From assembly GCA_006352455.1 (NCBI GenBank), contig VANL01000004.1:124001-188000 (forward strand): 64,000 nt of DNA, read 5' to 3'. The DNA comes from Brachionus sp. 'Tiscar'. Lineage: Eukaryota; Rotifera; Eurotatoria; Ploima; Brachionidae. Under the pieces are notes generated by a model. The model worked only from the letters and a program-made list of their open reading frames with translations. It did not search any database and was not told the origin of the DNA. Both the position numbers and the translations under genes were made by a program. Below are positions 59,001 to 64,000 of this stretch, one piece after another (the stretch's first letter is position 1; the number at the start of each line of letters is the position of its first letter).

Positions 59001-61539
59001 TGATACAAAATAAAAAATGAAGCATAAATTTAAAATAAGCACTAGGATTACCATTTGATTTGTTTATAAACATTTTAAATCCATATATCTTATAAACAGA
59101 CTGTTCAAATAAATTAATTTTGTTTTTAATTATGAAGATTTTATATTTTTCTTTGTAAAAAGTTATCAATCAGTAAAATTACTTTTATTTTTTCTTTAAA
59201 TATTTTGGTTCAAGATTAAATATTTAAATATTTTGGATTTAAAGAACATGAAAAAATTTTTGGTGCTTCTAGTTTCCAAGCCTGCTAATGATGTGCTTAA
59301 TCTCTGCAAAAGCATTAGAGCTAAAATTTTTCAAATTTAAATTATGCTAAATTTGCAGAGTTTTATCAAAATGCTCTTTATAATTCATTTACAGAACTTG
59401 TTTTTGAGTTTTAGAAAAAAAAGTTATAAACACTTTTAAGATTTTGTTCTGTTCTATTGTATTAAATTTCTAAAAGCAATAAACGATGAAATTTTAGTTT
59501 TTAAAGTTATTTAAGACATAGGAATCATTTTCTTTTATTTATCTTGTTTCAACTTACACTTACCGTATTCCCTTATTAGATATTGCAGCGTATATACAGT
59601 ATGTTGCCAAAATTTATAAATTAATCATTTTATTTATCTAAAATTGTTTATTTATTGAATTTGACGAAAAATTGGTTAAAAAAAAATACTGCAACTTTGT
59701 GCAACAAAGTTTATTGCATCTATTTTGCCTAAAATAAAAACTTTATTTTCTTTTTTTTTGATAGGCCAAATCAATAATCAATATAAATCTTAATGATGCC
59801 TTATTTTTTGTCTTTTATTTACAGAAGAAAAATTATTTTAGGTAAAAAAGATGCAACAAACTTTATTGCACAAGGTTGCAGTATTTTTTTTTAATTTTTT
59901 AATTTTTTAAAATTTTTATTTATCAATAAAGGGAGAATTTTTGTTCTTTTTGTTCTAGAAATTCACAATACCCGAAAAATTTAATGTAAAAAAAATAAAA
60001 ACACTGGTTGGTAGAGTTTTTTTTTACTACAATTTGATATATCACACTTGGCAAAAAAATATAATTAATATTTAAAAATTTATAATCAAAAAACTTCCTA
60101 TAAAAATTAAAAATTAAAATTCGATTCAAAAGCTTAGAAATTCGGATAATCAAAAATATCAAACAATTATATCAATTTTTTTTTCACACTTTTTATGATT
60201 AATTCTTGCATATCCCTGGTAATTTTGAATAAGTTGTGCTCTTAAACTGCTTAATTTAAATACTATCCAACTCAATATGTCCTTTTAAAATAACATTACC
60301 AAAAATCTAAATTTTCCCAAAAAATGGGTTAAAAAATTTTTTAAAGCCCAACAAAATTAGAATCATCAGAGATTTTAATAAATCAACTAATAAATTTTAG
60401 GTAAACTCAAATCTATTAAACAATTCTAAAGCAAAAAATTAAATTTTTATTAAATTTAAAACATTTGACTAATATTCTCTAAGGGATCAGCGGTCTTTGA
60501 TTTTTCTGGTACCAGCTATCAAGTAAATGGCAATTTGAATGCTCCAAAAGCAATTAGTTTATCAGCTATAATATATTGCATTAGATGTATGCTCGATTAT
60601 GATATCCCACTAAATCAGGTAAATAACAAGTAAATTTAATTATTTATTTGAACAAAAAAAAATTTAGGGATGCTTGGAACCGATTAAAATAAAAATTCCC
60701 CAAGGAAGCTTATTATCTCCGTCTGAAGATGCGGCTGTTGTCGGAGGAAATGTCACTACTAGCCAACGAATAGTCGATCTTATACTTAAAGTTTTCAAAA
60801 TTTGTGCCGCTTCCCAAGTTATTGAACAAAAATTTATTTCTTATAAAACATAAAAGGAATTTTTAAGGGATGTATGAATAACATAACTTTTGGCAATGAC
60901 AAAGGAGGTTACTATGAAACAGTTGGCGGTGGTGCTGGAGCAGGTCCTGGCTGGAATGGAAGGCATGGTGTTCATACCCATATGACTAATACCCGAATAA
61001 CAGGTAACTCAATTAGAACATATGAAAATATTAAACTAATCTAATAATTTATGACTAGATGTTGAAATACTTGAGAATAGATATCCAATTAAATTGAATA
61101 AATTTTCTTTAAGAGAAAATTCAGGTGGTTTGGGAAGATATAATGGCGGAAATGGATTGATTCGAGAATACATTTTTAGAGAAAATTTGAAGCTGTGTGT
61201 GCTAACAGAGCGACGAGTTTTTCATCCGTACGGAATGGCCGGTGGTCAACCTGGGTCTAGAGGACGAAATACCTTGATTAGAAAAAATGGTATACACTTA
61301 AACTTGGGATCTAAATCAGAGATAGAAGTTGATTCAGGGGTAAGAAATTTATTGTTATTCCAAGATGAATTTTTAAAATCAATTATTATAAGGATTTGTT
61401 CAGGCTAGAAACCCCTGGAGGAGGTGGATTTGGCACTCACAAAGAGCTGAAAGAAAATACATTTGATGAGTTTTTAAACACTCAAGTTATTCAATCTGGA
61501 AGTTTGCACCAATATTCATATAATCAACATTCTGTTTAG
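53013..61539 (+). CDS. OPLAH, ATP-dependent 5-oxoprolinase
   Basis: Cytosolic enzyme of the gamma-glutamyl cycle that hydrolyses 5-oxoproline to glutamate with ATP. The N-terminal HyuA-like half begins KFSIDRGGTFTDVF, with exon 1 (53013-53052) joining at the Gly codon, then MGTTVATNALLE, SDGGLTSINN, LSGPAGGVVGY, GFDMGGTSTDVSR, INTIAAGGGS and ACFGGAGGQHACAIARSL. The HyuB-like half shows FSHRFMSIAEQMGRILQRT, NIKERLDFSC, ILSNHPACGGSHLPDL, NRGHHADIGGLTPGSMPP, VFDFSGTSYQVNGNLNAP, EAAVVGGNVTTSQR and GWNGRHGVHTHMTNTRI. It ends ETPGGGGFGTHKE...YSYNQHSV. Large introns lie at 54154-55956 and 58314-60483. A 17-nt microexon (55957-55973) restores the frame between them. All nucleotide-binding motifs are intact. 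About 1,270 residues, as in the family. Confidence 0.96.
54154..55956. other. OPLAH intron of 1.8 kb
   Basis: AT-rich, without recognisable gene. A less AT-rich patch (about 54605-54700, GGCTACAGCAGGATACTTG then GAGGAGCGGGACTAGC) is unexplained. The intron ends at the 17-nt microexon. Confidence 0.5.
55957..55973 (+). other. 17-nt microexon of OPLAH
   Basis: CTTCCGAGGATCAAGAG lies between an AAG acceptor and a GTTTGA donor. Joining it to 54153 and 56022 reads INNFRGSRAILSGPAGG, matching the conserved region of the family. Skipping it would remove 17 nt and shift the frame. Confidence 0.85.
58314..60483. other. OPLAH intron of 2.2 kb with MITE copy
   Basis: AT-rich intron between exons ending EIDKKT and starting GSAVFDFSG. 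It holds a copy of the 374-bp MITE family at about 59645-59972 and otherwise no recognisable feature. Confidence 0.6.
59645..59972. mobile_element. Copy of the 374-bp MITE family in an OPLAH intron
   Basis: Inner arms are well kept: ATACTGCAACTTTGTGCAAC and, inverted, TTGCACAAGGTTGCAGTAT. The right terminus (TTCTAGAAATTCACAATACC) is intact, but the left terminus has diverged or been lost. The centre contains a segment AGGCCAAATCAATAATCAAT found in related form in the 12.5-kb copy. Confidence 0.75.
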
Positions 61540-62416
61540 ATCAAACAAATATTTTTGATTTAAAAAAACTAAAAAAACTAATGAGCTTTAGATAGAAAAT
61601 AAGAAAAAACAAATAAATCAATTTATTGAGAATTTATAATGGGTTTTCTTTTTAAAGTTAATTAAAATAGTTTTGTAGATATTTGGCAAATTAAAAATCG
61701 CACTTTTTCTATGGATTAAAAATAAAAATAAATAATGTAAATGATGCCTGTTTGTTTATGCCTTAAAAAAGAAAATTAAAAAGTTTTTTAAAATCTATTA
61801 TACAACACTTATTAGTAGATATTTCTAGATTTATTCGAATATACGCTGTTAACGAAATAATTAGTTTCTTTTTAGTTTAGTTTATATGCTTTCTTCTTTA
61901 TTTATTTTACCTTAATAAAGGTCTTCAATAATTTTTCTTAATATTTTCTTTTAATTATAGATTTTTAAAAAATTAGCCAGAATGTTAGTTTACATGAATT
62001 TTATCGAATAAACTTCTATTCTATTTTTGAAATGTTTTCGTTGATGTTTTTATTTGGAGTTGCTCAAAGTTTTTTGATAAAAGGTAAATAAAAAAAATTA
62101 GTTCTAATATTCTTTAACAAGCCATTATAAGCTATTTGTAATTATTCAACAGATTTGCAGTAATTAATTCACGCTATTAGTTTATTTCAAAATACACCTA
62201 GTATTTTTATAAGATTTTAAGGAAATATGTTAGTTGGTTTTGTAAAATTAATATACAATAGAACTGAATTAGACAGATTTGACTGAAGTGAATTTTGCAG
62301 AAATTTTGAACATCATTTGTAGACTTAAACAATTGTTGCAACTATGAATGTTATATGTTATATTTAACTATAAAACTAACTAAAAACCTTTACAATAATG
62401 TTATAAGCTTTTTTAG

Positions 62417-62641
62417 TACCGAATACCCTTGTAAACAAGCGCCCCCAAAATCGTGTCTTTATTGAAGAATTTAGGCCATTTGATGATAGAAATTTTCTTT
62501 CAAATAAATTTTTTTATGGATCTACGATCTAGGATCTAAGCATGCCTTACAAGGAAGGAACGTAGATGAAACTAGACCACTTTTGATTAGCTTTTTAAAA
62601 GGGACTCTTAGGGGAGCACTTAATTGCAAGGGTATACGGTA
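62417..62641. mobile_element. MITE with TA-flanked inverted repeats
   Basis: The left end reads CCGAATACCCTTGTAAACAA and the right end, inverted, CCGTATACCCTTGCAATTAA. Both continue into AAGYGCYCCCC. TA dinucleotides flank both sides, as for Tc1/mariner-type insertion. Length is 221 bp without flanks, with no coding capacity. An 83-bp internal part recurs at 63814-63896. Confidence 0.75.
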
Positions 62642-62955
62642 ATTATTTAAACTATTAATTTTTTTATTTTGTACCAAATTTCACCAAACCTTAATCAAAT
62701 AAATTATCAAAATTAATTATCTGATCATTTTTGACTTAAAATTATGGCTTAAACAACACTGATTTGTACTTAAGCTATACTTGTTTAAATAGGCTTTGGT
62801 GGCTTGTCTTGTCCTCTTCTGGTCTCTCCATTTACTTCTATCCTAGGGCCCTAAAATTCTCATCTGTGAATTTGTCTGAACTGCCCGTGAGAATCAAAAC
62901 TGTTTGACATTTGTATGAAAGCTTCTTGGCGCCTTTCTTTGAACTTCTTCTCGCC

Positions 62956-63330
62956 ATCCTAGCTGCCGTAAACTAATGTAGCATTGTGAAATTTCATACA
63001 AAACTTCCAATACAAAAGCATAAAAAATTTATAACTTTTGTTCTAATGCTTCACCTACTGGGGAAGTCTGCAAAATCTGTGTGAATTGTGAAAAATTACA
63101 TGATATTCAAAAGTATTAAAAAATAAAACGCAATTAATTTGCACAGATTTTGCAGACTTCCCCAGTAGGTGAAACATCAGTTGTTTCACTTTGTTTCATC
63201 TTCAAAACAGATTTTGAGTATTTGAACAAAATTTGTAAATTTTTTATGTTTTTGTATTGGAAGTTTTGTATGAAATTTTACAATGCCAACTAATGTTTAA
63301 CAGAAAAGTAATGTTTACGGCAGCTAGGAT
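62956..63330. mobile_element. Fold-back (long palindromic) element
   Basis: The two ends are inverted copies: ATCCTAGCTGCCGTAAAC at 62956 and its complement ending at 63330. The arms continue with TTCATACAAAACTTCCAATA. An inner perfect 30-bp inverted pair lies at 63052-63081 and 63142-63171 (CACCTACTGGGGAAGTCTGC...). The left and right arms differ by a short insertion near 63300. No target duplication is clear. The whole could fold into one long hairpin. Confidence 0.8.
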
Positions 63331-63813
63331 AAGTGAGAATCTTATTATTTGCTTGTATATAATTAGGAGTCTAATTATTTGTTTTTTTCGAAGTCAAGTT
63401 AAAATTTTTTAAATGAAGTAAATTTCAATTTTTTCATTAATACAACCAGTAATAATCCTAATCAGCAACCTCAAAAACTCATTTTAAAGCTAAAAGGTTT
63501 TAAAAAATTTACTTAAATTTTTGTGACTTAGTATTAAAACTGTGACTTATAAACAAATCTTATTTGAATTCATTCACTCTTATTAAATGAATAATTAAAT
63601 AAAATTTCTAAAGATTTTTATTCTTCAATCAAATCCAATCATATCTAGGTTTTAATTTGTATCCGTCCTGATCAAACTTTAGTTAAAAGATACAATAAAT
63701 TACAGAATCTTGATTTCAGTATAAAAAATTGATTCTGATTATATCGGGTTCGGATAATCTCGACAGGATAAATTCTACAAGTAAAATTTGGACAGAATTT
63801 TACTGGCTTAAAA

Positions 63814-63896
63814 CTAAGCATGCCTTATAAGGAAGGAACATAGATGGAACTAGGCCACTTTTGATTAGCTTTTTAAAAGGGACTCTTAGGGGAGCT
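63814..63896 (+). repeat. Partial copy of the 62417-62641 MITE
   Basis: CTAAGCATGCCTTATAAGG through GATTAGCTTTTTAAAAGGGA and TTAGGGGAGCT match 62535 onward with only a few substitutions. It lacks both termini of the other copy, so it is a fragment or a relative with different ends. Confidence 0.75.
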
Positions 63897-64000
63897 AGTA
63901 TTACTTTATTTCACTACTAATCTGAGCTATACTTAACTGAGCTATAATTTAAAGATCCTTTTGAATTAAATAATTTAATAAAAATTCAAAATTCAAAATG

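Larger units (their letters stand above)
61540..64000. other. Gene-free end region rich in inverted-repeat elements
   Basis: After the OPLAH stop there is an AT-rich 3' flank (AATAAA near 61612), then a TA-flanked MITE (62417-62641), a fold-back element (62956-63330) and a partial MITE copy (63814-63896). No protein-coding gene is recognised. A minus-strand frame of about 40 codons starts near 62963 (MARRSSKKGAKKLSYKCQ) in a patch of higher G+C; its nature is unknown. Confidence 0.6.

Noticed and set aside
1..64000. CRISPR arrays, bacterial operons or phage genes
   Set aside because: The gene structure is eukaryotic throughout and no regularly spaced direct repeats were seen.

Overview
The window is nuclear DNA of an animal. 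It is strongly AT-rich, and its protein-coding genes are split into many exons by mostly tiny introns (about 45-80 nt, GT...AG). The gene set is metazoan: a two-pore potassium channel, calbindin-type EF-hand protein, CFAP53, STK33, KATNAL2, SLMAP, COG4, CTNNBL1, NAE1 and OPLAH. Base composition, compact introns and tight gene packing fit a small invertebrate such as a monogonont rotifer. That placement is inference; no species marker was read.

Layout. 1.0-13.9 kb: NEMF (minus strand, 21 exons), carrying a complete K2P potassium-channel gene on the opposite strand in one intron, a possible small serine-rich gene in another, and a 4-kb intron filled with transposon remnants. 14.2-18.9 kb: METTL17 then NAE1, head to tail and 93 nt apart. 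20.3 kb: a single-exon gene of unknown function with a TATA box. 21.1-23.6 kb: KATNAL2. 23.8 kb: tRNA-Ala(TGC). 24.6-25.9 kb: STK33 (minus). 26-31 kb: a 5.2-kb gene-free stretch. 31.2-32.8 kb: a six-EF-hand calbindin/calretinin-like gene. 33.0-35.6 kb: CFAP53 (minus). 36.4-40.3 kb: SLMAP. 40.8-44.2 kb: an ABCB6/HMT-1-like half transporter (minus). 44.4-45.4 kb: phosphoserine phosphatase (minus). 46.2-48.9 kb: COG4. 49.6-52.8 kb: CTNNBL1. 53.0-61.5 kb: 5-oxoprolinase (OPLAH). 61.5-64 kb: gene-free DNA with several MITE-like inverted-repeat elements.

The genes are mostly unrelated housekeeping or ciliary genes, not a pathway. Ribosome-associated quality control (NEMF), mitoribosome assembly (METTL17), neddylation (NAE1), Golgi tethering (COG4), spliceosome-associated function (CTNNBL1), serine synthesis (PSPH) and the gamma-glutamyl cycle (OPLAH) all appear. 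KATNAL2, STK33 and CFAP53 are linked to cilia or sperm in other animals.

The most striking observation is the ABCB6-like protein. It keeps the whole ABCB6 architecture in nine cleanly spliced exons (806 codons), but its nucleotide-binding domain has lost Walker A, the Q-loop glutamine, the LSGGE signature, the Walker B acid pair and the switch histidine. It looks like a maintained pseudo-ABC protein rather than a decaying gene. Other points of interest are the K2P gene nested in NEMF with almost no room for its own promoter, a 17-nt microexon in OPLAH, a non-autonomous hAT element with a perfect 8-bp target duplication, and at least four further families of short inverted-repeat or dispersed elements.
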